This document shows, one piece after another, positions 1 to 6,701 of a stretch of DNA of 35,736 nucleotides; position 1 is the stretch's first letter; the number at the start of each line of letters is the position of its first letter. The notes under the pieces were generated by a model that had not been told where the DNA came from, did no database searches, and worked only from the letters and a program-made list of their open reading frames with translations. The position numbers and the translations under genes were made by a program. Origin of the DNA: Acidobacteria bacterium RIFCSPLOWO2_02_FULL_67_21 (GTDB taxonomy: Bacteria > Acidobacteriota > Vicinamibacteria > Vicinamibacterales > UBA2999); NCBI GenBank assembly GCA_001767195.1, contig MEKU01000079.1, forward strand, positions 54,751 through 90,486, written 5' to 3'.

Positions 1-28
1 GCCGGGCTGAAGCCCGGCCTCTACGACC
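1..28. repeat. REP-like palindrome (GCCGGGCT-GA-AGCCCGGC plus tail)
   Basis: Bases 1-8 and 11-18 form a perfect 8-bp inverted repeat around a GA loop, followed by the tail CTCTACGACC. The same design (palindrome with GA or TTC centre, then a CTACGACC tail) recurs at 13555-13623, so this is one copy of a dispersed family. It sits just past the stop codon of the pyruvate kinase-like gene and may act as a transcript-end hairpin. It may continue past the left edge of the window. Confidence 0.7.
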
Positions 29-42
29 AAATGAAATAGACC

Positions 43-1914
43 CTACGTCTCGAAGAATCGGTCCGCAAGACTGAGCTCCCGCAGCATCGCGCTCTTCTTC
101 CGCTGGTGCGCCTGCATCCGCGTCAGGATGTCGTGGAGCACACGGACCGCATCGACCACATATGGCCCCTTGTTCAACATCACGCATTCGGCCCGCTCGG
201 CCATCGCGGCGTCGGTAATCTCCGCACGCGACGGAATGCCGTCCCGGGCGAGTTGCTCGAGCACCTGCGTGGCCCAGATGACTGGCGTGTGCGACGCTTC
301 GGCCATCCAGAGGATCTCCTCCTGCACTTCGGCCAGCCGCTCGTAACCGCATTCCACCGCGAGGTCGCCCCGCGCGATCATGACCCCCGCCGACGGGCTG
401 CGCATCGCGGCGATCAGCAGCTCCGGCAGACGCTCGAAGGCCCGGCGCGTCTCGATCTTCAACACGATCCCGAGGTTCCCGCCGCCAAGGGTCGCCAGGT
501 GCGATTGAAGCTCGTGCACGTCGGCGTCGGTACGGACGAACGAGTAACCCACGAGATCGGCGCGGCCGTTGATGAAGCGGAGATCCTCGCGATCCTTCGC
601 CGTCAGGGCCGGCAAGCGCAAGTTGCTCTCCGGCAGGTTCACACCCTTGTCCGGGCCAAGCTTCGAGCCGCCCGGCTTGGTCCGGGTAATCTCGACCTCC
701 AGCTTCGCCGCACTGACGGCGCGGATCACCCCGCCGATGCTGCCGTCGTCGAGCCAGATCGGCTCGCCCGCTCTGAGGTCGTCGAAGACCTCGGGGAGGG
801 TCAGACCGATCGACGCCGGCTCAACGACCTCCCCGTGCTTGTCGCGGATCGCGGGAGCCCCCGGCTCGAGGTCGCGCCGGAGGATGAGCGTGTTACCGGC
901 CGCGAGACGAATGGTCTGCGGAGACGGCGACAGGTCGCCAACCTCGGTCGAACCGCGCGATCGCCCGCGCGTCAGGTGGAGCGTCGTGCCCGGCACAATG
1001 TACGCCGTCTGCTGGGACTCCGCCCACACGCCGCCGTCTGCCCGGGCGGCGATCTCCAGCTCGCGCATCGACCCGCGCGCGTCGAAGAGCTTGACCAGGT
1101 CGCCGACAGCCAAGCCGGCAAGCCACTCGCGCGAGACGGGCAGGACGGCGTCAGCAGGCTGTGGGGGCGGCGCCGGCTGACGCGCGGTCAGCCACACGCG
1201 GGCCGGGGCGACGACCTGGCCATGGTCGTCCCGGCGCGGACGCCAGTGGATGACGGGAGGCCCGGACCGAATGGGGCCGGTGCGCAGCTTCGGTCCTGCC
1301 ACGTCCATCAGCACGCGACACGGTCTGCCGGTCGCCGCTCGCGCCTTCTCGAGATGCCGCAGCATGCGGTCCCACGCATCGGGACCGTCGTGTGCCGCGT
1401 TGATGCGCATGCAGTCCATACCGGACGCCAGCAGATCGTGGATGAGCGCACAATCGTCGGCCGCCTCGCTGGGCATCGTCACCATGATGCGGACGGCTCG
1501 CCCGGGCGGCGCCGGTCCCAGGAGCGCCCGGGTGTTCGCTTCGAGCAGCGCCCGGCCCGCCACAAAGCCCGGAACCGGCGGGACCTCGTCGCACGACGCA
1601 GCTCGGTCTGCGCGAAGACAGCGCACGACTCCGAGCACGGCCGTGACAGCGGCCATCGCCTGCGATTCGGCTCTGCCGAGCGACGACAGGCCGCGCATCG
1701 CAAGCTGGGTCTGGAGCGAGCGGAGATCGCGACGACGCATGGCGAGGTAGTGCAGTAGATTGCGTGCGCTGTCGTGCCGCGCCTCCGGCACGCTGTTCCA
1801 CCGGGCAGACAAATGGCTTTCGGCCGCGCGCATGTCGGCCTCGATCGCGCTCAGCTCCTGTTCGAGGTCGTCGAGCGTGCGATCGACGCCGATGGCCGCC
1901 AGCGAAGGACCCAT
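43..1914 (-). CDS. pyk: Atypical pyruvate kinase with N-terminal extension and no C-terminal regulatory domain
   Basis: Pyruvate kinase transfers phosphate from phosphoenolpyruvate to ADP in the last step of glycolysis, in the cytoplasm. The 623-residue product carries the barrel signatures: MRINAAH (169-175; usual form MRINFSH), DVAGPKLRTG (204-213), KGVNLPE (423-429), the catalytic lysine in LKIET (K486), metal ligands E488 and D517 (ARGDLAVE), and WATQ (548-551). It departs from classical enzymes in four ways: about 140 extra N-terminal residues, helical and coiled-coil-like at 10-75; a longer B-domain region (240-425); MLNKGPY where MLSGETA is usual; and no C-terminal allosteric domain after about residue 600. 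The ATG at 1914 is chosen because longer in-frame starts give Arg/Pro-rich translation overlapping the next gene. Fold and signature residues are clear; true pyruvate kinase activity is likely but not certain. Confidence 0.82.
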   Translation of the reverse strand: MGPSLAAIGVDRTLDDLEQELSAIEADMRAAESHLSARWNSVPEARHDSARNLLHYLAMRRRDLRSLQTQLAMRGLSSLGRAESQAMAAVTAVLGVVRCLRADRAASCDEVPPVPGFVAGRALLEANTRALLGPAPPGRAVRIMVTMPSEAADDCALIHDLLASGMDCMRINAAHDGPDAWDRMLRHLEKARAATGRPCRVLMDVAGPKLRTGPIRSGPPVIHWRPRRDDHGQVVAPARVWLTARQPAPPPQPADAVLPVSREWLAGLAVGDLVKLFDARGSMRELEIAARADGGVWAESQQTAYIVPGTTLHLTRGRSRGSTEVGDLSPSPQTIRLAAGNTLILRRDLEPGAPAIRDKHGEVVEPASIGLTLPEVFDDLRAGEPIWLDDGSIGGVIRAVSAAKLEVEITRTKPGGSKLGPDKGVNLPESNLRLPALTAKDREDLRFINGRADLVGYSFVRTDADVHELQSHLATLGGGNLGIVLKIETRRAFERLPELLIAAMRSPSAGVMIARGDLAVECGYERLAEVQEEILWMAEASHTPVIWATQVLEQLARDGIPSRAEITDAAMAERAECVMLNKGPYVVDAVRVLHDILTRMQAHQRKKSAMLRELSLADRFFET

Positions 1915-2000
1915 GGCCGATTCGGTCTTTTGCAAGCTGTTCGCCGCGCCGATTGACAGCGCGTGGCGTCCCGCTTCTTGCACTGGATGCCTGCACCCAG

Positions 2001-2519
2001 TTGGAGGGGACTTTAGGCGAGGAGGCCGACGCCCTGCGGCATTTTCGGACCGCTGTGGAGGCGTCTGCGCGCCTGCACCGCGACGTCGAACAGCAGGTCC
2101 CGCCGGTGGACATTTCCTCGGACGCGCGAAAGATTCACCACGCCGTCGACGCCATGGCAGCCGCGATACGCACGGCTCGTCCGGCCGCCCACGAGGGCGA
2201 CCTGTTCGACGCCGACGCGAGCGAGTGGTTCCGAGCACGGATCCGCGAATCGCTGCTGGAGAACGAGTGTGATGCGATCGCGATTCTGGCCTCGGCTCGA
2301 GACGAAGACGCGGTGGCCGCGCCGCGTCCGGTGGTCAACGGCCGGTTTGCCTGGGAGCAAGGGTCGTTCATGCCGCCGTCGCTACTGGCGACGTTTCCCC
2401 CGCTGCCGCGCGAACTCGAGTACCGGTTCGTGGAGCGCGACCTCGTGTTAGTCGACGTTCGCGCAAGCCTCGTTGTCGACGTGCTTCCTGGCGCGCTGCC
2501 GGTTGCCGAGTCGCAATAG
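2001..2519 (+). CDS. Unrecognised family protein, probably lacking its signal peptide
   Basis: I do not recognise a named domain. The product resembles the gene at 3228-3806: both have a conserved helical part (AIRTARPAAHEGDLF here, AIRAARRTAAPGEVF there), an RxRI segment, an LP..L.YR motif and an ending with VVDVLPGAL or VVDVLPDAF. The paralogue has a clear signal peptide; this copy shows none, and no ATG lies in frame close to the conserved part. The TTG at 2001 is a guess; GTG at 2055, or a CTG at 2034 preceded by GGCGAGGAGG, are alternatives. The N-terminus may have been lost where the gene meets the divergent kinase gene. It is followed 12 bp later by a porin remnant with a good ribosome site, so the two probably formed a transcription unit. 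A periplasmic role is inferred from the paralogue only. Confidence 0.55.
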   Translation: MEGTLGEEADALRHFRTAVEASARLHRDVEQQVPPVDISSDARKIHHAVDAMAAAIRTARPAAHEGDLFDADASEWFRARIRESLLENECDAIAILASARDEDAVAAPRPVVNGRFAWEQGSFMPPSLLATFPPLPRELEYRFVERDLVLVDVRASLVVDVLPGALPVAESQ

Positions 2520-2531
2520 GCAGGAAGGCGG

Positions 2532-2831
2532 ATGACCGACCACCAGCGAACGATCCCTTGGTGTGCGACGGCGGCGCTGGGTGCGACGCTCGTTCTTGTT
2601 TCACCAGTGTCGGTCGCAGCGCAGATCGCGCTCGAGTCGGGCGGGATGCTGCGAGCCGAATTCCACGCGCTGGCGCAGGCGGACTGGCGTGACTTCTCGA
2701 CACCCTGGCGTGATGCGTTTCTCAACGCAGTCGTCGGCCGCACGCTCGAAGTCCGGGGCGGCCGTTTCAAGATTCCGTTCAGCCTGGATCAGCTCACCGG
2801 GGCGGCGGAGCTCGATTTCGCCTACCGGTGA
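2532..2831 (+). pseudogene. Truncated, internally deleted OprP-type porin
   Basis: The frame begins with a strong ribosome site (AGGAAGGCGG) and encodes a signal peptide (to about residue 30, ending VSVAAQ). Two short stretches typical of phosphate-selective porin O/P proteins follow: an early strand (LRAEFHALAQADWRDF) and the later GRFKIPFSLDQLT...LDFAYR segment. In intact porins of about 400-450 residues these are roughly 60-80 residues apart and are followed by about 300 more barrel residues. Here they are almost joined (internal deletion) and the frame stops after 99 residues. The product cannot make a pore. Assignment to the family rests on the RFK.PF..(D/E)QLT motif and position after a signal peptide; I am fairly sure of the family and of the truncation. 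Confidence 0.65.
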
Positions 2832-2967
2832 CGCTGCTGCCCACGGCGACCGTGAGGACGATCTCCACGGTCACCGTACGGTTCGCCACCACCATGAGGC
2901 CCGACCGGCCCGCGGCGGCAGACGCCACGCAGGCAAACCACAGGAGGCCGGCCAGCCGGCGTGCCAC
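2794..2967 (-). CDS. Short signal-peptide ORF, probably a truncated gene
   Basis: A GTG at 2967 follows the stop codon of the YtxH gene without any gap (TAGGTG), with GAAGG a few bases before it, so translation could be coupled. The 57-residue product starts with a basic stretch and a hydrophobic segment (LAGLLWFACVASAAA), a plausible signal peptide, then VANRTVTVEIVLTVAV and an Arg/Pro-rich tail. The tail overlaps the porin remnant on the other strand. The simplest reading is a secreted-protein gene whose 3' part was lost in the same deletion that cut the porin. No family recognised. Confidence 0.35.
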   Translation of the reverse strand: MARRLAGLLWFACVASAAAGRSGLMVVANRTVTVEIVLTVAVGSSVTGRRNRAPPPR

Positions 2968-3204
2968 CTACGCCTTCGCGGAAGTCCGGTGTGCAAGCTC
3001 CGCCGCCGCACGTGCGGCGGCCCGTTTGAGCATGCGCTCGCTTGCCGCGCTCATCGTGCGCCACTGCTCTTCCGCTCTCCACTCGAGACGGCGCCTCATC
3101 TCCTTCCCGGAAGCCGGCGCGCACAGCGTTCCCACCGCCCATCCCGCCGCCCCGGCCGCAAGTGCGGCACAGCCGGCAATGAAGGCGACCTTTGCACGTG
3201 ACAT
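2968..3204 (-). CDS. YtxH-type small membrane-associated protein
   Basis: The 78-residue product starts with a hydrophobic glycine/alanine-rich helix (VAFIAGCAALAAGAAGWAVG, about 6-25), then LCAPASGKEMRRRL, which matches the LLAPxSGxExR turn of YtxH proteins, then a charged helix rich in Arg, Glu and Ala. YtxH proteins are small general-stress or envelope-associated proteins of unclear mechanism. A strong ribosome site (GGAGGAGG) precedes the ATG at 3204; a longer in-frame start would read Arg/Pro-rich junk. It lies 23 bp after the secreted-family gene, so the two are likely co-transcribed. Two more YtxH-type proteins occur at 17266 and 18132. Confidence 0.75.
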   Translation of the reverse strand: MSRAKVAFIAGCAALAAGAAGWAVGTLCAPASGKEMRRRLEWRAEEQWRTMSAASERMLKRAAARAAAELAHRTSAKA

Positions 3205-3227
3205 GACCTCCTCCTTCCCGTCCCGAT

Positions 3228-3806
3228 TCACCGGGCGGCAAACGCGTCCGGAAGCACGTCGACGACAATCTCGGCGTCCACATCCCAGAGCACGAGGGCG
3301 CCGTTGACGAGGCGGTACGCGAGGCCGCCTGCCAGTTCGGGCAGGCGGTCGGCGATCGCCGACGGCACCGGATCCAGCGCCCACACAGGGAGCGGCTCGT
3401 TCACGACCACGTCCACCACGGGCTCCCGATCGCGGTCATCCAGCCCTTCGACGTCGACCTCGTAGATGGCCTCGCCAATCCGGCGGCGGAAGACGTCGGC
3501 GACCGCCGGCGTGAACACCTCACCGGGCGCCGCGGTGCGTCTCGCGGCGCGGATCGCAGAGGCGAGATACCGTCGCGTCAGCAGCATGGACCAGCTCGAT
3601 CGACGCGCGTCGGTGGGCGGCAGCGGTTCTGCCAGTCGGGAACGAAGGCTCGCGTAGCGATCGACCCGTTCGGTGAACGCCCGGACCGCGGCTGATTCGT
3701 CATCGGCCGCCTGAGGCCAGGCCGCCGCTGCGCCCGATGCAGCCGCTGCAAGGCCTGCACAGAGCACCGACCAGCCGACGATTCTCGAGAGCCTGCGTGC
3801 GCGCAT
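3228..3806 (-). CDS. Secreted protein of unrecognised family (paralogue of 2001-2519)
   Basis: The 192-residue product has a clear signal peptide (Arg-rich start, hydrophobic core VGWSVLCAGLAAAASGAAAA, likely cut near residue 30). The mature part is mostly helical, with FTERVDRYASLRSRL near 45-60, AIRAARRTAAPGEVFTPAVADVFRRRI near 85-112, and a small C-terminal region with LAYRLVNGALVLWDVDAEIV and VVDVLPDAF. The ending and the AIR.AR motif are shared with the gene at 2001-2519. GGAGGAA precedes the ATG. Probably periplasmic or lipid-facing; function unknown. I recall similar secreted proteins being common in Acidobacteriota, but cannot confirm that here. Confidence 0.75.
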   Translation of the reverse strand: MRARRLSRIVGWSVLCAGLAAAASGAAAAWPQAADDESAAVRAFTERVDRYASLRSRLAEPLPPTDARRSSWSMLLTRRYLASAIRAARRTAAPGEVFTPAVADVFRRRIGEAIYEVDVEGLDDRDREPVVDVVVNEPLPVWALDPVPSAIADRLPELAGGLAYRLVNGALVLWDVDAEIVVDVLPDAFAAR

Positions 3807-3969
3807 CGGCGTTCCTCCGGCGCCTCATGCTTTGCAGGGCAACCGGTGTGCCGCCGGGGCCGTGCTGAATGCCCGGCGAAAACGGCGCTGAAGGGAGCGC
3901 ACGCCGGCGGCGCCCGCGATCTTTCCCGGCGGGCCCGGATTTTTTACCGTCGGCGTTGTTCTTGTTCCT

Positions 3970-4050
3970 GGCGGACCTGACCGCCTCCGCCAAGGCTATG
4001 GCGGTCCGCCGAAGCTTCATGCGAAGGCGGAAGGTCCGCCTCTACGACCG
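3970..4050. repeat. Dispersed palindromic repeat (GACCGCCTCCGCCAAGGC type)
   Basis: A 9-bp outer inverted repeat, GGCGGACCT (3970-3978) and AGGTCCGCC (4032-4040), encloses ACCGCC...GGCGGT and a second half starting CCGAAGC. The segment CTGACCGCCTCCGCCAAGGC occurs again at 10502-10521. The element ends with CTCTACGACC, the tail seen after the palindromes at 1-28 and 13555. The stretch 3807-4085 holds no gene that I can support: it contains this repeat and, at 3850-3960, sequence without visible structure. The repeat directly adjoins the NirK-like remnant. Confidence 0.7.
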
Positions 4051-4085
4051 CGCCCCCTCCGCGGACCGCAGGTTCACCCACCGCC

Positions 4086-4342
4086 AGCAGCCACGTCGTC
4101 GGGACGATCTTCGACCGGGTCTGGCACGAAGGAAACCCACACAACGACTGGCGCGGCATGCAGACGGTCCTGCTCGGCGCGAGCAACGGCGCCGTCGTGG
4201 AGTTCCTCGTCCCCGAGAAGCGGGCGAATACCTCCTCGTCGATCACGAGTTCGCCGACGCAGCCAGGGGTGCCGTTGGCCGCATTCGCGTCGTCGCGACC
4301 GACGGCCCGTCAGCGCGTGCGACGCCGCCCATGGCGCATTGA
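4086..4342 (+). pseudogene. C-terminal remnant of a copper nitrite reductase/multicopper oxidase (NirK-like), frameshifted
   Basis: From 4086 one frame reads SSHVVGTIFDRVWHEGNP, then GMQTVLLGASNGAVVEFLVPEK. This is the second-cupredoxin part of copper nitrite reductases and related oxidases; the usual form is FHVIG.IFD.V...GNP..N..G.QT...G...AIVEF. Near 4218 the homology changes frame and continues GEYLLVDHEFADAARGAVG to a stop at 4342, as in the C-terminus of the same family. Two extra bases (or one lost base) between GAGAAG and GGCGAATAC explain the shift. Everything upstream, including the first cupredoxin domain and copper ligands, is absent, and the 5' break lies next to the repeat at 3970-4050. 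Not functional. Confidence 0.75.
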
Positions 4343-4522
4343 TCCCGGGCACCGCGGAATTCTCCGCGGCGCGCGGAATTGATCCCGCGCCGGCCGGCGG
4401 CGATGCCGGCAATACGCGCCCACATGCGCGCCCGGCGGATCGAATCGCGGCGCCGGACGTTGGCGCGCAATCTGCACACGTCACTGATTCGAGAAACAGC
4501 TTCTTGAGAAGTGGGGGACGCG

Positions 4523-4963
4523 ATGGCCGAACGAACTGAACGAGAGGTGCTCCAGCATCTCATCGAGATCTGCCGGGACGGCGAGCGGGGATTCCGCGCG
4601 GCCGCGGAGCACGTGAGCCAACCGGAGCTGCAGACGCTCTTCAAGCACCTGGCGGTCCAGCGGAAGCGTTTCGCGGACGACCTGGTGCCCCACCTGCAGC
4701 GCATGGGTGCGAACCCCGACGATGGCTCGGGCGCCGCGACGCTCCATCGCGGCTGGATCCACCTGAAAGCTGCCGTGCCGGGCAGTCACGATCACGCCAT
4801 CGTGACCGAGGCCAAGCGTGGCGAGCACGCCGCGCTGGACACGTACAAGGACGCGCTGAACGGCATGCTGCCGCCGACGGTGAGCGATCTGGTCGAGACG
4901 CAGTGCGATGCGATCGAAGCCGCGACCGAGCGCATTCGGACGATCGACATGGGGTACGCGTAG
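4523..4963 (+). CDS. DUF2383 / PA2169-type four-helix-bundle protein
   Basis: The 146-residue product is all helical and fits the ferritin-like PA2169/DUF2383 family: an N-terminal helix (VLQHLIEICRDGERGFRAAA), a second helix with LQTLFKHLAVQRKRFADDL, a GWIHLKAA helix and a last helix with ATERIR. Family members are about 140-150 residues and are associated with stress; their ligand is not settled. The ATG at 4523 is preceded by GTGGGGGACG; a GTG 12 bp upstream is an alternative. The spacer to the dehydrogenase-like gene is 21 bp and holds its strong ribosome site, so the two genes probably share a transcript. Confidence 0.8.
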   Translation: MAERTEREVLQHLIEICRDGERGFRAAAEHVSQPELQTLFKHLAVQRKRFADDLVPHLQRMGANPDDGSGAATLHRGWIHLKAAVPGSHDHAIVTEAKRGEHAALDTYKDALNGMLPPTVSDLVETQCDAIEAATERIRTIDMGYA

Positions 4964-4984
4964 GAGGGGGCAAGGGGGCAGGAG

Positions 4985-6010
4985 ATGCAGACTGCGACCT
5001 CCTACCTTGGGTTCCGGCTGCCGCACCCGTTCATCGCGGGTGCGTCGCCGTTTGGCCATCAGCTCGAGACCATCAGGCGCCTGGAAGACTCCGGCTGCGC
5101 CGCGATCGTGCTCCACTCGCTGTTCGAAGAGCAGCTCACGAGCACCATGGAAGGCCGCATCCGGCACATGGACCCCGGAGACGCCACGTTCGCGGAGACG
5201 CTCGGCGTCTTTCCAGGCGACCGCGACTACCCCTTCGGCCCGGATCGGTATGCCGAGCACCTCCGGCGAGTCAAGGAGGCGGTCGGCATCCCGGTCTTCG
5301 GCTCGCTGAACGGCACCTCTCCTGAATCATGGCTGAAGTTCGCGCGGATCATCGAGCAGGCGGGTGCCGATGCGCTCGAGCTGAACCTGTATGAAGTGTT
5401 CAGCGACCTCCACACGCCCGCGGCGGCCGTCGAGATGCAGCTCGCCGGCATCGTCCGCGAGATGAAGCACATCGTCGGCATCCCGGTCGCGGTCAAGATC
5501 ACGCCATTCTTCACGGCGTTCGGCAACATGGCGCGCCAGCTGGACGAAGCGGGCGCCGACGGCCTCGTGCTGTTCAACCGGTTCTATCAGGCGGACCTCG
5601 ACATCACGACGATGAAGATCAAGCCGCATGTCGAGCTGTCGGATACGGGCGAGCTGCTGCTGAGGCTGCACTGGCTCGCCATTCTGTTCGGCCGGGTCCG
5701 GCCATCGCTGGCGGTCACGGGCGGCATCGCGACGCCCGAGGATGGCATCAAGGCCATCCTGTCGGGGGCCGATGCCGTGCAGATGGTCTCGGCGCTGCTG
5801 CGCCACGGCTCGGGCTACATCCAGACCATGCGTGAGGGGCTGGAGCGGTGGATGGAGCGGCACCAGTTCCTCACCGTCGACGAGATGCGCGGCGTGGCGA
5901 GCTTCGAGCGCGCGCTGGACCCGGCCGCGGCCGAGCGGGCCGGCTACATTCGAACACTTCAAAGCTGGACACGCGAAGGAGAGACTCATGGCTACGACGC
6001 TCGCCGGTAG
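4985..6010 (+). CDS. Dihydroorotate dehydrogenase-like flavoprotein
   Basis: The 341-residue product is a TIM-barrel flavoprotein of the dihydroorotate dehydrogenase-like group. The N-terminus reads YLGFRLPHPFIAGASPF, as in PyrD/PreA proteins. Later come ALELNLYEVFSD (about 136-147), IPVAVKITPFF (about 165-175), and the FMN-phosphate site GGIATPEDGIKAILSGADAVQMVSALL (about 245-272). Family members annotated this way are about 330 residues, are often found near pyruvate:ferredoxin oxidoreductase genes, and their substrate is not established; no such oxidoreductase is in this window. AGGAG lies just before the ATG. The 3' end overlaps the next gene by 23 bp, so translation is probably coupled. 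A role in pyrimidine synthesis should not be assumed. Confidence 0.85.
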   Translation: MQTATSYLGFRLPHPFIAGASPFGHQLETIRRLEDSGCAAIVLHSLFEEQLTSTMEGRIRHMDPGDATFAETLGVFPGDRDYPFGPDRYAEHLRRVKEAVGIPVFGSLNGTSPESWLKFARIIEQAGADALELNLYEVFSDLHTPAAAVEMQLAGIVREMKHIVGIPVAVKITPFFTAFGNMARQLDEAGADGLVLFNRFYQADLDITTMKIKPHVELSDTGELLLRLHWLAILFGRVRPSLAVTGGIATPEDGIKAILSGADAVQMVSALLRHGSGYIQTMREGLERWMERHQFLTVDEMRGVASFERALDPAAAERAGYIRTLQSWTREGETHGYDARR

Positions 6011-6197
6011 GCGGCCCTCCGTCGACACCGGGACGACCGACGATCCGTTTCACGATCCCGTCCTGCTGGGCATCGGCCTCGCCTTCGTGCTGATGATCGT
6101 GGCGATCCTGGCGCTGACCGGGCTGTTCTACTGGGGCGTGCAGCACCACCTGCCGGCGTGGAGCGCGAACAGCTTCCCGCCGCCGGTCGTCCACTGA
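5988..6197 (+). CDS. Small single-helix membrane protein
   Basis: The 69-residue product has a polar N-terminus, one strong transmembrane helix (VLLGIGLAFVLMIVAILALTGLFYW, about 25-50) and a short tail with AWSANSFPPPVVH. The ATG sits behind AAGGAGAG, an excellent ribosome site, inside the last 23 bases of the flavoprotein gene. No family recognised. Its position between the flavoprotein gene and a decayed DUF4389 membrane gene suggests a small membrane-protein cassette; nothing in the sequence gives a function. Confidence 0.7.
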   Translation: MATTLAGRRPSVDTGTTDDPFHDPVLLGIGLAFVLMIVAILALTGLFYWGVQHHLPAWSANSFPPPVVH

Positions 6198-6205
6198 CGC
6201 GCGCC

Positions 6206-6432
6206 ATGGAACGCATCCAGCGATGTACTGGTCGTCGCGGACGGCCGGGGCCGGCCTGCTGGGCGCCGCCGCCTACGTGCTGGCGATCGTGAGCTGGTTC
6301 ACGATTCTCGTCACCGGCGAGCACTACCGCACGATCCGCGGCTTCTGTCTCTTCTACCTGCGGTGGCGCACGCGAGCGCCCGCCTACATGTCGCTGCTCG
6401 TCGACGCGTATCCGCCGTGCGCGCTCGACTGA
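6206..6432 (+). pseudogene. DUF4389 membrane-protein remnant
   Basis: The frame from 6223 encodes a transmembrane helix (LLGAAAYVLAIVSWFTILVTG) followed by FCLFYLRWRTRAPAYMSLLVDAYPP, the core of DUF4389 (usual pattern: W..IL.TG....I..F....LRW..R..AY..LL.D.YPPF). The stop comes right after this motif. The start at 6223 has no ribosome site; ATG at 6206 (MERIQR) would be a typical beginning but is in another frame, which suggests a frameshift between 6225 and 6245. Possibly a short expressed protein from 6223, but loss of frame and missing tail favour decay. Confidence 0.5.
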
Positions 6433-6520
6433 GGCCCGGGAGCAGCGGCGAGCGGTGTCTTGAGAATGATTCTGAGACTGAATCTCCGGTTGGAGCCTCA
6501 GTTGGAGACAGTGCTAACGA

Positions 6521-6589
6521 GGCCCTGCCTCAGACCGTCGAGCATGTGGTGGTGTAGGCCGAAGACGCCGGCCGGTCTGAGGCAGGGCC
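6521..6589. repeat. Perfect 17-bp inverted repeat
   Basis: GGCCCTGCCTCAGACCG (6521-6537) is repeated exactly inverted at 6573-6589, with a 35-base loop, followed by AGAAAAAGAG. It lies in the 269-bp gap between the DUF4389 remnant and the unknown gene at 6702. It could be a terminator for the upstream unit (the following run is A/G-rich on the plus strand, not T-rich), a processing hairpin, or the end of a mobile element. No second copy in this window. Confidence 0.75.
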
Positions 6590-6701
6590 TAGAAAAAGAG
6601 GAGCCCCGGGAGCATGGCAGGGGTTGTACCCTGCGCCTACGTAATAGACCCTGTTCGGGTCGGTGGCCACATGGGCCGCGCTCTCCGGGAGCTCCAGCAT
6701 C

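Noticed and set aside
4352-4369. CCGCGGA-ATTC-TCCGCGG hairpin as a terminator
   Set aside because: Perfect 7-bp arms, but no T-tract and it follows a pseudogene; nothing supports function.
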